Of a stretch of DNA of 64,000 nucleotides, positions 18,155-27,999 are shown one piece after another. The translations under genes were made by a program, and so were the position numbers. The notes beneath the pieces were generated by a model, which was not told the DNA's origin, ran no database searches, and worked only from the letters and a program-made list of their open reading frames with translations. Source of the DNA: CAVPJC01 sp963705155 (lineage in GTDB: Bacteria > Chloroflexota > Anaerolineae > Anaerolineales > UBA4823); NCBI GenBank assembly GCA_963705155.1, contig CAVPJC010000024.1, forward strand, positions 124,001 through 188,000, written 5' to 3'. How positions within the stretch are numbered: the first letter of the stretch is position 1; each line of letters begins with the position of its first letter.

Positions 18155-20859
18155 GGGCTAACCTCCGGGTCAGGATGCCGGTTAACCGGTTCAACAGCCT
18201 GGGCCGGCAGCGCCAGGGTGAAGATGGCGCCGCCTCCCGGACGGTTCTCGGCGGCGATGAAGCCGCCATGGGCGGCGATGATGCCTTTGCAGATGGAGAG
18301 CCCCAGGCCGGTGCCGCTGACGTTATCGGGACGCTGGACACGGTAGAATTTATCGAACACGCGGCTCAGGTCTTCGGGTGGGATGCCAATGCCGCGGTCG
18401 GCAATCTCAATTTCCAGGAATGCGCCTGCCAGGCGGGCGTGTATTTCAATTGGCGTACCGGACGGGGAATATTTAATCGCATTATCCAGCAGGTTCACCA
18501 ATACGTGTTGGATCAGCACAAAATCCATGGGGATGAGCGGCAGCTCGTCGGGCAGGTCGATGATCACCGCCCGGTCTTCCAGGCGCTCTTTCAACTGCTC
18601 CACAGCTGTGCCAATTACATCCTGCACATCGCAGGGCTGGTACACCACCCGCATCGCGCCGGCTTCGATACGGGTCATGTTGAGCAGGTTGCCCACCAGG
18701 CGGTTCAAGCGATTGGCTTCGTCGCGCGCCGTTTCCAGCAGGCTGCGGCGTGTTGCGGCATCCATCGCGCCATTGTCTTCATACAGGCTGCTCAAGGCGC
18801 CGGTGATGGACACCAGTGGGGTGCGCAGGTCGTGCGAGATGGAGTTGAGCAGGGCGGTCTCCAGTTTTTCGGCTGCCTGCAAAATCTGCGCCTGGCGGGC
18901 CTGTTCGGCCAGTTTAGAACGTTCAATCGCCAGGGCGGCCTGGCTGGTGAAGGCTTCCAGCAGGCGGCGCTGTTCGGGTGTGAGGCGGCTGCTGCCGTTC
19001 CTGGGTTTTACACCCAGGACGCCCACAATATTTTGGACCGTTTTCATCGGCAGGTAGCGCGCTTCGGCGGCTGGCAGCGTGTCGGTGCCTCGTCCGGCGG
19101 GCTGCCCATGTTGGAATGCCCAGGCCGCTACAGCCGTTTCGTTTTCATCCGGGATAAAGCCCGAGTTGCCGCTATGTGGTTTGAGCAGATGGCTGCTTTG
19201 CGGGTCGGGTAAAAATATAACGACTTCGCGGCTGAAAGTCTGGCTGATGTTGCTGATGATGGCGCGCAGGATCGACTCAAGATCGGCGGCCACAGACAGG
19301 TCGCGGCTCAGGCTGTAGAGTGCAGATGTATCCACTTCCCGGTGCATGGCAGCTTCGGCCTGATCTCGCACGCGGGCGGTTAGCTGGCTGATCACCAGAC
19401 CCACCCCCAGCAGCCCGGCAAAGGTGAGCAGATATTGCGTATCGGCTACGGCCAGGGTCAATGAAGGGGGAACGAACAAGAAATCGAAGAATAAGACGCT
19501 TAAGAAAGATGCCACAATGGACGGACCTCTACCCAGGTAGGCGGCGGAAAGCACAACCGACACCAGGTAGATCATGACCAGATTGGTAGGAGCAATGATA
19601 GATTGAAGAACGGCGCAAATCACAGAAGCGATGATGACCAGACCTACCGCCCAGGCATAGCGCTGCCATGATCCGGTTGGGCGCCAGTGCTCTTTTACCC
19701 CGGCAGGGGTGGGAACAGCCTGGCTGCTGATGACATACACATCAATCGGTCCGCTGAATTGGATCAGGCGGTCAACCACCGAGCCGCGCCAGAGCTCATC
19801 CCAGCGCGACCGCAGGGGTTTGCCGGCGATGATCTTGGTGATGTTGTGCTGGCGTGCATAGTGCAGCACGGTTTCGGCTACTGAATCGCCCGGTAAAATG
19901 CAAGATTTTCCACCCAGTTCTTCGGCCAACAGCAGGGTGCGCGCCACCCTGTCGCGCTGCTCCTGGGGAAGACGGATATGTTCGGGCGTTTCCACGTAAA
20001 CGGCTACCCATTCGGCGTTGAGCTCGTCCGCCAGGCGGCGGGCAGAGCGCACCAGGCGTTCGGCCAGCGGGCTGGAGCTGATGCATACCAGCAGGTGTTC
20101 GGCAGCCGCCCACGGGCCGGGGATGGCGCGGGTTTGCATATAAGAGAGCATTTGCTCATCGACACGTTCGGCCGCGCGCCGCAGGGCCATCTGACGCAGA
20201 GCGGTGAGATTACCTTTACGGAAGAATTTTTGGATTGCTCTGGCGGCCTGATCGGGGATGTAGACTTTCCCCTCTTGCAGCCGTTTGAGCAGTTCATCCG
20301 GCGGCAGATCAATCACCTCAATTTCGCTGGCTTCATCGATGACTGAGTCGGGGATGGTCTCGCGCACCCGCACTTCCGTAATCTGGGCAACGACGTCGTT
20401 CAGGCTTTCCAGATGCTGGATGTTGAGCGTGGTGTAAACGTCGATCCCGGCCGCAAGCAGTTCTTCAACATCCTGGTAGCGTTTGGGATGGCGCGAACCA
20501 GGCACATTGGTGTGGGCCAGCTCATCCACCAGGGCCAGTTTCGGGCGGCGGGCGAGCAGGGCATCCACATCCATCTCGGTCAGTCTCACACCGCGGTACT
20601 CCACCAGTCTACGCGGCAAAATTTCCAGACCGGTGAGCAAGGCTTCGGTCTCGAGGCGTTGGTGAGTTTCAACATAACCCACCAACACGTCTATACCTTC
20701 AGCCTGGCGCTGGCGGGCGGCCTCAAGCATAGCATATGTTTTACCAACACCGGCTGCATAGCCAAGAAAGATTTTCAGCCGCCCGCGGCTGACACCCTGC
20801 TCCTCCATTTGGATGCGAGCAAGCAAAATATCCGGATCGGGACGTTCCACGTTATCCAT
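18151..20859 (-). CDS. kdpD: KdpD osmosensitive K+ sensor histidine kinase
   Basis: A 902-aa membrane kinase, the normal KdpD length. Residues 20-230 are the KdpD cytoplasmic domain with Walker-type GYAAGVGKTYAML and the signature VDELAHTNVPGSRH. A universal-stress-protein-like domain follows (about 250-370), then four membrane segments (about 400-490), a GAF domain (about 515-640), HisKA with the phosphorylated His in ISHDLRTPLVSI, and a HATPase domain with NLLDNAIKYSP, DRGIGIPPEDL and GTGLGLSICKG. It lies downstream of the transporter genes and overlaps kdpE. Confidence 0.95.
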   Translation of the reverse strand: MDNVERPDPDILLARIQMEEQGVSRGRLKIFLGYAAGVGKTYAMLEAARQRQAEGIDVLVGYVETHQRLETEALLTGLEILPRRLVEYRGVRLTEMDVDALLARRPKLALVDELAHTNVPGSRHPKRYQDVEELLAAGIDVYTTLNIQHLESLNDVVAQITEVRVRETIPDSVIDEASEIEVIDLPPDELLKRLQEGKVYIPDQAARAIQKFFRKGNLTALRQMALRRAAERVDEQMLSYMQTRAIPGPWAAAEHLLVCISSSPLAERLVRSARRLADELNAEWVAVYVETPEHIRLPQEQRDRVARTLLLAEELGGKSCILPGDSVAETVLHYARQHNITKIIAGKPLRSRWDELWRGSVVDRLIQFSGPIDVYVISSQAVPTPAGVKEHWRPTGSWQRYAWAVGLVIIASVICAVLQSIIAPTNLVMIYLVSVVLSAAYLGRGPSIVASFLSVLFFDFLFVPPSLTLAVADTQYLLTFAGLLGVGLVISQLTARVRDQAEAAMHREVDTSALYSLSRDLSVAADLESILRAIISNISQTFSREVVIFLPDPQSSHLLKPHSGNSGFIPDENETAVAAWAFQHGQPAGRGTDTLPAAEARYLPMKTVQNIVGVLGVKPRNGSSRLTPEQRRLLEAFTSQAALAIERSKLAEQARQAQILQAAEKLETALLNSISHDLRTPLVSITGALSSLYEDNGAMDAATRRSLLETARDEANRLNRLVGNLLNMTRIEAGAMRVVYQPCDVQDVIGTAVEQLKERLEDRAVIIDLPDELPLIPMDFVLIQHVLVNLLDNAIKYSPSGTPIEIHARLAGAFLEIEIADRGIGIPPEDLSRVFDKFYRVQRPDNVSGTGLGLSICKGIIAAHGGFIAAENRPGGGAIFTLALPAQAVEPVNRHPDPEVSP

Positions 20860-20906
20860 GCTCTGATTCTATCGCTTAATTGTTACCGAACACCGGCTTC
20901 ATCTCG

Positions 20907-22736
20907 CTAAAAATCTGCTGAGTTTATTTCTCCGGGTGCGGTTTGCTTGGGTTTTCCGCCCAGGCGGGGTTCGGTGACAGGATCGAGATATTGGGCCAGC
21001 AGCGACGGCGCTTCAGGATGGTCGATATGCAGGGCATGGTCATAATCGCCGGCAACGGCGGGAGCCTCATAGCGCACAGGCCGGCGGATGCCGAACAATT
21101 CCCAGAGATGAGAAATACCCACCAGCAGTGAGTAGCGGTATTCCTGCATTTTGAGCGACTGCCATTCAACGATGGACGCCATGGCTCCCTGTACCCGCGC
21201 CTTTTCACGCACGATGCGATGAATTTGCCTGGGGTCGCGGTAGCCAATAGGCGAGAGCAGAACCAGGTGTGCGGAAGAAAATAAAGTTGCAAAGGTCAAA
21301 AGCCGGATCCAACCGCCTTCTTCCCATTTCCCTACGATTTGTCCCACAAAAACGATGGCTGCCAGAGAGGCTGCGAAAGTGGCTGCAGCAGAACCCCAGC
21401 GGCGGATGCGCCCGGTATATTGGGTGAGCAGGTGTTTGCGCACAGCCAGGCCCATTACCATGATGGGCATAAAAACGCCGACACCGTAAAATGGGACTGC
21501 CAGGCTGGTCTTTCCGCGGACGAGGAGCATGATGAACACCGCGATGATAAATGTAATTGTCACCGAGCGTGTAAATGTGCCCCTGGGGTCGCGATAGATG
21601 ATGACTTCTGGAATTTCACCGATGGCAACATCCCGCCACTCGGTGGCCTGGGCGTCCTGGAAAGCAGTCATCGATGCAGCCGCCAGAAGCATGACAGCCA
21701 GTATCTGGTAAACCCAAAACAAGATGGTTCCGCCGGGTATCTGCCCAAAACCGATATTTGCCAGATTGCCCACCAGTGTACGACCCAGGGTGCCGTCGAA
21801 CACATCGAAGCGGATTGCAAAAAATGTGAGAAACAGGGTTGTCATGCCGCCGTAGAACAGGAAAGAAGTTTGTACAAAACGCCCGATGCCCGATTTTCCG
21901 CTGTAAAAGCTCCACAGTGCGTTGAGGCGGGGAAGTTTCTTTTTGCCCCACTTAACGATGTTGGCGTCCTCATTGATGACAAACTGGATGCCATTGGACA
22001 TGGCCTCCAGGCCGGTGAGGGCTACCATGCCTTTCATGGATGCGGTGAGCATGTGCAGTAAGGCCTGGAGCAGAGAGGCGGCTTTGGGGGTCTCTGTAAC
22101 CGGTACGGGCGGCACTCCCTTATAATGAGCAACCAGCAGGCCGATTGCCATGGTGATCGTCAGCATGGCAAAGATGCCCAGAAGGGTGAAAACCACGCGG
22201 GAGGATTCACCCCGGCCGCGGATCGTCAGAAACCAGGTTACAGCTGCCAGGGTTGCGCCTATGGAGAAATGCCAGAACCAGTGCGATCCGTAGGCGCCCA
22301 GAATGGAGAGCAGCTGGTCGCCGCCAGACAGGGCAGATACCACAATTGTGAGCACATAATCTTCAATCAAGGTCACGGCAACAATCAGGCTCAATGTGGG
22401 CTTCAGGTAGCGCATAGAAGCAGTATAAGAACCGCCGCCCTCGTTGAAGATGCCCAATGAATACATGTAGAGAACGCCAAACACGAAATTTGCCAGGGCG
22501 ATGACGATGACCACCAGGTAAGCATACTTCTGCAGACCGTAAGGATGCAGCGCGCCCATCATCTCACCGGTGGCATAGTAGAATGACGTAAAGTAATCTA
22601 CACCGAATAAGGCCAGCGCAGCTAACAGGCCGATCTGCCCGGCGCCGTGCACGTGCACATCTTTTTCATGCTCGCGCGGGGCTGCCCGATAGGAAAAATA
22701 GATAAACACAAGTAAGAGCAAGATTGAAAATAACAT
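20907..22736 (-). CDS. APC-superfamily transporter, KimA-like (predicted K+ importer)
   Basis: A 609-aa integral membrane protein with about twelve hydrophobic segments in the first 460 residues and a soluble tail. Typical APC text is present: NEGGGSYTASMRYLKP near residue 100, VALTGLEAMSNGIQ near 235, and VPFYGVGVFMPI near 410. Layout and length resemble the KimA (YdaO) potassium importers more than amino-acid permeases. Its place between kdpD and the kdp structural genes supports potassium as substrate; both points are inference. The tail (HRIVREKARVQGAMASIVEW) is shorter than the KimA regulatory domain. An amino-acid permease is the alternative. Confidence 0.65.
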   Translation of the reverse strand: MLFSILLLLVFIYFSYRAAPREHEKDVHVHGAGQIGLLAALALFGVDYFTSFYYATGEMMGALHPYGLQKYAYLVVIVIALANFVFGVLYMYSLGIFNEGGGSYTASMRYLKPTLSLIVAVTLIEDYVLTIVVSALSGGDQLLSILGAYGSHWFWHFSIGATLAAVTWFLTIRGRGESSRVVFTLLGIFAMLTITMAIGLLVAHYKGVPPVPVTETPKAASLLQALLHMLTASMKGMVALTGLEAMSNGIQFVINEDANIVKWGKKKLPRLNALWSFYSGKSGIGRFVQTSFLFYGGMTTLFLTFFAIRFDVFDGTLGRTLVGNLANIGFGQIPGGTILFWVYQILAVMLLAAASMTAFQDAQATEWRDVAIGEIPEVIIYRDPRGTFTRSVTITFIIAVFIMLLVRGKTSLAVPFYGVGVFMPIMVMGLAVRKHLLTQYTGRIRRWGSAAATFAASLAAIVFVGQIVGKWEEGGWIRLLTFATLFSSAHLVLLSPIGYRDPRQIHRIVREKARVQGAMASIVEWQSLKMQEYRYSLLVGISHLWELFGIRRPVRYEAPAVAGDYDHALHIDHPEAPSLLAQYLDPVTEPRLGGKPKQTAPGEINSADF

Positions 22737-22771
22737 TTTATTCCTTTAGTTGGGTGGTGGAGCCAGACCGT

Positions 22772-23914
22772 TTAATCCCCGGCTCGGGGCAGAAATGACT
22801 GCTCAAGAATTCTGAGCCCGCCAATGATGTGTCTGCGGGTTCCGATACTTAATCGGGTATCCTGTGCAGCCTTGACCTGCGCTTCGCGGGCCGCGAAGGT
22901 TAGAAATGCCGGTAGAAAGACAATCCGGGCGGGTGGTACAACCTGGAAATGCAAAGATTTCATGGTCAAGGCCTGGTCGTCGAAGTATGGCAGGCTCAAG
23001 CTCAGGCCACGGTTGAGCTCATTTGAGGCAAAGCGCTGCTGGATCATGGCTGCCATAGCGGTTATGGTGTAGAGCGCAAGCGCACGCCCCTGGTTGACCA
23101 GTTGGCCCAACATCCCATACCGCTTGTGCTGGTAGGTGTAGTCTGCGGTGATATAGGGCGCCAGGGCCGCGGCCAGATGCAGAATCTCAACAAAGCGCTG
23201 CATAGCGGCTACACATGCTTCCGCCTCATCCAACGATTGCACCAGTAAGCGCCTTTGATCATCGAAAGCCACCCACCGGGGCAGATAAAAACAACGGGCA
23301 TCGGGAACATAGGGCACATGCACTTCGCCGCGGCCGGGTTCATCCTGGCCGGTAAAACTGGCATCTGATGCCAGGATGAGCGCCGAATCCAGCTCGCCAA
23401 TTCTTTGGACCGGCAGGGTAGGGATTTCCTCTCCGGCGGCCGGGACGTAGACGACAGAATGACCGGCTGGGAGCAGGTTATGGATCAGATGCAGTGCGAC
23501 CGCATGGCGGATGAGGCGGGCGCTGGCTGCAACTGCCGGGTGTGTATTGTGCTCCAGTGCAGCTAGATGCCCCGATAGAGATTGGCGCGGACCGGTGCGT
23601 GTGAACATGCCCAACCGGCTGCCCACTGCGCGATGGCGGAATTCGATTGGCACGGTACAGCTCTGGCCTGTCACCCGGCCGTTATCAAAGATAAAGACCT
23701 GTTCGGGTAATTCAAAGTTGAATTGCGGCAGGTGTTGGATGAGCGCCTCAGCCACCAGGACGGCCTGGCCTTCCAGGAAGCGCCGGCTGAGCGCAGGCTG
23801 GGCATAAAAGAGGCTGCACAGGTCGTCGTATTCCCGGCGTAGATTGTTGACCGGGCTGCCTTCCTGGGGTAGGAGGCCGGTTGTCGTCTTTAGCGAAGTA
23901 GAAATGTTGTTCAT
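22772..23914 (-). CDS. Unknown soluble protein in the potassium locus
   Basis: A 380-aa protein that I do not recognise. No signal peptide, membrane segment, nucleotide-binding motif or cysteine motif is seen. It looks mainly helical, with alternating hydrophobic segments such as LIRHAVALHLIHNLLPAG near residue 135 and FVEILHLAAALAPYITADYTYQHKRYGMLGQL (here split: FVEILHLAAALAPY, then YQHKRYGMLGQL) near 245-280. It reads in the same direction as its neighbours, about 35 bases upstream of the KimA-like gene and about 90 downstream of the response regulator, so it is likely co-transcribed. A regulatory or accessory role in potassium uptake is only suggested by position. Confidence 0.6.
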   Translation of the reverse strand: MNNISTSLKTTTGLLPQEGSPVNNLRREYDDLCSLFYAQPALSRRFLEGQAVLVAEALIQHLPQFNFELPEQVFIFDNGRVTGQSCTVPIEFRHRAVGSRLGMFTRTGPRQSLSGHLAALEHNTHPAVAASARLIRHAVALHLIHNLLPAGHSVVYVPAAGEEIPTLPVQRIGELDSALILASDASFTGQDEPGRGEVHVPYVPDARCFYLPRWVAFDDQRRLLVQSLDEAEACVAAMQRFVEILHLAAALAPYITADYTYQHKRYGMLGQLVNQGRALALYTITAMAAMIQQRFASNELNRGLSLSLPYFDDQALTMKSLHFQVVPPARIVFLPAFLTFAAREAQVKAAQDTRLSIGTRRHIIGGLRILEQSFLPRAGD

Positions 23915-24004
23915 GGTTGGTAAAGAAATTGTAATGAGCCGAAATTAAGCCGCAGCAAGGTTTATGGCATCTGAATAAAGGAATAATAAAATCGCTCCGG
24001 GAAT

Positions 24005-24715
24005 TCAACGGGTGATTGGCTGCCTGTCCAATACGAACCGGTAACCAACCTGCGGCTCATTCAAGAAGAGCTGCGGGCGGCCTGGCTCTAGCTCAAGTTT
24101 CTTTCTGAGCTGCCGGATGTAGGTGCGCAGATATTCAACCCGCCCGGCATCGTCGGGCCCCCACACCTGGGTCAGGATCATCTGGTTGGTAAGTAGCCGG
24201 CCGGCGTTCGTAGCAAGGTAAGCCAGCAGCTTGAACTCGGTAGCGGTCAGCCTCACCTTCGCCCCCGCCCGGGTGACGATACGGTTTTCCAGATCGATCT
24301 GGAGATGTCCGTTATGGATCAACGCGTTGCTCCTTTGACGGATCCTGGCCATCCGGCGCAGGGCGACACGGATCCGGGCAAGCATCTCACCGATGCTGAA
24401 GGGTTTGGTCACGAAATCATCCGCGCCGAGATCCAGGGTGCGGACTTTGTAGGGCTCATTGTCCTGGCTGGAAAGAGCAATGATGGGCAATTGGGTCCAT
24501 GACCGCAAGCTGGTGCAGACATCCAAGCTGTCCATGTCGCGGATGTCCATATCCAACAGGATCAGGTCCGGAGGATGGGTAGCAGCCAGGACCAGGCCGG
24601 TTTCTCCGCCGGATGCAAGCGTGACCCGGAACTGCTCGTCGGTAAGGATGGTTTTCAGGGCGCGCGCGGTCTGGCGTTCGTCTTCGATGACCAGAATATG
24701 TGGCAGGTTGTTCAT
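24005..24715 (-). CDS. Second OmpR-family response regulator of the potassium locus
   Basis: A 236-aa regulator from the ATG at 24715 (MNNLPHILVIEDE). Receiver: EDE near residue 11, phospho-acceptor Asp in LILLDMDIRDMD near 56, VTKPFSIGEML near 105. Winged-helix DNA-binding domain from about 135 (LTATEFKLLAYLATNAGRLLTN, EYLRTYIRQLRKKLE, EPQVGYRF). It resembles KdpE but is clearly a separate gene directly downstream of kdpC. An in-frame start further up (24859) would overlap kdpC and is unlikely. No dedicated kinase lies next to it, so it may share KdpD. Confidence 0.88.
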   Translation of the reverse strand: MNNLPHILVIEDERQTARALKTILTDEQFRVTLASGGETGLVLAATHPPDLILLDMDIRDMDSLDVCTSLRSWTQLPIIALSSQDNEPYKVRTLDLGADDFVTKPFSIGEMLARIRVALRRMARIRQRSNALIHNGHLQIDLENRIVTRAGAKVRLTATEFKLLAYLATNAGRLLTNQMILTQVWGPDDAGRVEYLRTYIRQLRKKLELEPGRPQLFLNEPQVGYRFVLDRQPITR

Positions 24716-24764
24716 TTCATGTCCGTGGATGCCATTGCCTGTGTAAAAAAACAGTTCAGGTTGG

Positions 24765-25385
24765 TTATTGACTGATCGCTGGATGCGCTTCGGTTTGAGA
24801 AAAGCTGGCGCGGTCAAGAGCCAGGTTGAGCCGTAGAACATTGACACGCGGCTCGCCAATCAGGCCAAACAGGCGGCCTTCAATATGGGCATTCACCAGC
24901 GCCAGGATTTGCTCGCGGCTCAAGCCGCGTGCACGCGCCACGCGCCCCGCCTGGTAGAGCGCAGCCGCCGGGCTGATGTGAGGATCCAGGCCGCTGGCAG
25001 ATGCAGTCACAAGATCCACAGGAATCAGGGCATCATTCCCGGGGTCGGCGGCGTGTAGCGCCTCGATACGCCTCTGGGTAGCCTCGATTAAAGCCTCATT
25101 TGTGGGTCCCAGGTTCGATCCGGAAGAGGCTGCTGCGTTGTAGGGGAACGGCCCGGTTGCAGATGGCCGGCTCCAAAAATATTTTGGATCGTCAAATGGC
25201 TGTCCGATCAGCTCTGAACCGACGATTTTCCCGTCCACTTCGATCAGACTGCCATTTGCCTGGTGGGGAAAAATAACCTGGGCAATCCCGGTCACGACCA
25301 ACGGATAAATCACACCGGTGATGATGGTCAACAGCGCCAGGATGACGAGTGCGGGTCTCAGTTGTGCTTTCATCGCAAAACTCAT
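24765..25385 (-). CDS. kdpC: K+-transporting ATPase subunit C
   Basis: A 206-aa subunit with one N-terminal membrane segment (residues 10-32, LVILALLTIITGVIYPLVV). It helps bind ATP to KdpB in the KdpFABC pump. Family motifs are intact: QANGSLIE, GSELIGQPF, YFWSRPSAT, SSGSNLGPTN, VTASASGLDPHISP and LNLALD. A second in-frame ATG (25373) is a possible start; neither has a strong ribosome site. It follows the 124-aa membrane protein and precedes the response regulator. Confidence 0.93.
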   Translation of the reverse strand: MSFAMKAQLRPALVILALLTIITGVIYPLVVTGIAQVIFPHQANGSLIEVDGKIVGSELIGQPFDDPKYFWSRPSATGPFPYNAAASSGSNLGPTNEALIEATQRRIEALHAADPGNDALIPVDLVTASASGLDPHISPAAALYQAGRVARARGLSREQILALVNAHIEGRLFGLIGEPRVNVLRLNLALDRASFSQTEAHPAISQ

Positions 25386-25403
25386 ATTGAAGAAAGACCA
25401 GTC

Positions 25404-25778
25404 TTAGAAGTGAAAGAAGCCAGTGAAGATGGATACCAGACCTGCAAGCCTGGCTTGCCACGGATTTGTGGCCTGCTGAAGCGGATTCTGCCTGGTCTCT
25501 GTATGAGCAGTCCAGCGGGTTGGGCGCTCCTGGAGCTGCAGCAGCGACCGGTGCAGCAGCTGGCGCTGTTTTTCTTGCTCTTCAGATACCAGCGCCCGCT
25601 CGTTCAACTTCAACCAGAGGTAGATCAATCCAAAGCCAGGTAACAGAATGGCCATCTCGAGCATGCGATGCCCGTTTTCGGAGAGATGGGCGTTCGCTTC
25701 CAGGGTGAATGCAGCCGCCATCAAGATCACGATCAGGTACAGAGACCACCAATTGGGATGTGCGAGCCTGGGTTTCAT
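25404..25778 (-). CDS. Small membrane protein between kdpB and kdpC
   Basis: A 124-aa protein with two predicted membrane segments near residues 13-28 (LYLIVILMAAAFTLEA) and 42-56 (MAILLPGFGLIYLWL), followed by a polar, Gln- and Arg-rich tail with some heptad character (EEQEKQRQLLHRSLLQLQE). Starts at an ATG preceded by GGAGATTT. I do not recognise the family. Its position inside the pump operon, where kdpB and kdpC are normally adjacent, suggests a lineage-specific accessory subunit. Confidence 0.65.
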   Translation of the reverse strand: MKPRLAHPNWWSLYLIVILMAAAFTLEANAHLSENGHRMLEMAILLPGFGLIYLWLKLNERALVSEEQEKQRQLLHRSLLQLQERPTRWTAHTETRQNPLQQATNPWQARLAGLVSIFTGFFHF

Positions 25779-25791
25779 GGAAATCTCCTTT

Positions 25792-27933
25792 CTATACCAG
25801 CCGGAGGGTCACAAGCAGCAGATCGATGGCCTTGATGCCGATGAAGGGGGCAATCAAGCCGCCGAGGCCGTAGATCAACAGGTTGTCGCGCAGGAGCTGG
25901 GCGGCGCCCAGCGGCCGGTAAGGCACGCCGCGCAGCGCCAGCGGGATCAGGGCGATGATGATCAGGGCGTTGAAGATCACCGCCGAAAGGATGGCGCTCT
26001 GCCGGAGTGGCCAGGCGCATGAAGTTCAGGGCGCCCAGGGCCGGATAGGTGGATGGCAAAAGCAGCCGGGATGATGGCAAAATATTTGGCCACGTCGTTG
26101 GCGATGCTGAAAGTGGTCAGGGCGCCGCGTGTCATCAGCAGCTGTTTGCCGATCTCCACGATCTCAATCAGCTTGGTAGGGTTGCTGTCCAGGTCGACCA
26201 TGTTGGCCGCTTCGCGGGCCGGCTGCGTGCCGGTGTTCATGGCAACGGCCACATCGGCCTGGGCCAGAGCAGGGGCGTCGTTGGTGCCGTCGCCGGTCAT
26301 GGCGACCAGCCGCCCGCCGGCCTGATATTCGCGGATCAGCTTGAGCTTGGCTTCAGGGGTGGCCTGTGCCAGGAAGTCATCCACACCGGCTTCCGCGGCA
26401 ATGGCTGCGGCAGTCAGCGGGTTATCGCCGGTGATCATCACCGTCTTGATGCCCATTTTGCGCAGCTGGGCAAAGCGTTCTTTGATACCGCCTTTGACGA
26501 TATCTTTGAGGTGGATGACCCCAAGGGCGTTGCCATTGCGGGTGACCACCAGCGGCGTGCCGCCGTTGCGTGCGATCGAATCGACCGCTGGTCGCAGCTC
26601 AGGCGGGATGGCCATGTGCGCAGCTTGGATCAGGGCTAGCATCGTATCGGGGCGCCTTTGCGGATGCGTACCCGAAAACCGTTTTCTACAGGTCCACCCC
26701 GCTCATGCGGGTTTGAGCGGTGAAGGGGATGAAGTGCATACCTTGATGGGGCTCCAGCCCATCCAGCGGGCTGGACGACCATTTGTGGCCCCGACGGATC
26801 GCCCCCGCAGGCCATATTTTTCTTTGGCCAGCACCACGATGCTGCGGCCTTCAGGGGTTTCGTCTGCCAGCGATGAAAGCTGGGTGGCTTCTGCCAGTTC
26901 GGCGGCGCTGATGCCGCCTATCGGGATAAATTCCACCGCCTGGCGGTTGCCCAGGGTGATGGTCCCGGTCTTGTCCAGCAGCAGCACATCCACGTCGCCG
27001 GCAGCTTCCACCGCCCGTCCCGACATTGCGATGACATTGCGCTGGATCATGCGGTCCATGCCGGCGATGCCGATGGCGGAAAGCAGCCCGCCGATCGTGG
27101 TGGGGATCAGGCAGACCAGCAGGGCCACCAGGACGGTGATGGTGATCGGGCGATCCCTGCCCGGCCGCCTCCACGCTGTAGAGTGAATAGGGCAGCAGGG
27201 TGATGCAGACCACCAGGAAGATAATGGTGAAGGCAGCCAGCAGGATATTCAGGGCGATCTCATTGGGGGTTTTCTGGCGTTTAGCGCCCTCAATCAGGCT
27301 GATCATGCGGTCCAGAAAACCCTCACCCGGATTGGCGGTCACCTGAACGACCAGCCAATCGGACAGGAGGCGTGTGCCGCCGGTGACGGCGCTGCGGTCG
27401 CCTCCCGCCTCGCGGATCACGGGCGCCGATTCGCCGGTGACGGCGCTTTCATCCACCGAGGCGATCCCGGCGATGATCTCGCCATCTGCTGGCAGGATGT
27501 CGCCAGCTTCCACCAGGAATAAATCACCCTGGCGCAGGGAGATGGATGAAACCATGTCAACCGGCGCGTCATGCTGGGGTTGTCGAAGCTTTTTCGCCAG
27601 GGTCTCTTTACGGGTGCGGCGCAGAGCCTCGGCTTGAGCTTTGCCGCGGCCCTCTGCCAGGGCTTCTGAGAAATTCGCAAACAGGACGGTGAACCATAAC
27701 CACACGCAGACCACGCCGATGAAACTTGCAGGCGCTTCGCCCTGCCCAAAGATAGCCTGGATCCACAGGAAGGTGGTGAGCACACTGCCCACTTCAACAA
27801 CAAACATGACCGGATTGCGGAGCATGCCGCGCGGATTCAGCTTGCGAAATGCATCCAGGATTGCCCGCTGAAGAATTGGGCCGCGCAAGGCGGTGCGGGT
27901 TTTGGCTTGAGTGACAACAGGTTGGGTGGTCAT
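25792..27933 (-). CDS. kdpB: K+-transporting P-type ATPase subunit B (several frameshifts)
   Basis: Catalytic subunit of KdpFABC, hydrolysing ATP via a phospho-aspartate. From the ATG at 27933 (MTTQPVVTQAKTRTALRGP) the order is normal: actuator motif ESAVTGESAPV, phosphorylation motif DKTGTITLGN, nucleotide-binding region, MITGDNPLTAAAIA, hinge TGDGTNDAPALAQADVA, and the C-terminal membrane segments ending VTLRLV. Frame changes are needed near 27160, twice between 26820 and 26645, and near 26050-25990; flanking blocks stay conserved in the alternative frames. A pump operon with all other subunits intact suggests sequence errors. Confidence 0.92.
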
Positions 27934-27999
27934 TTTATGTTTCAGGAATAGAAAACTGATGTAAAGTGAGGTCATGGTTGTATAAGCTAGAGCCTGCGA

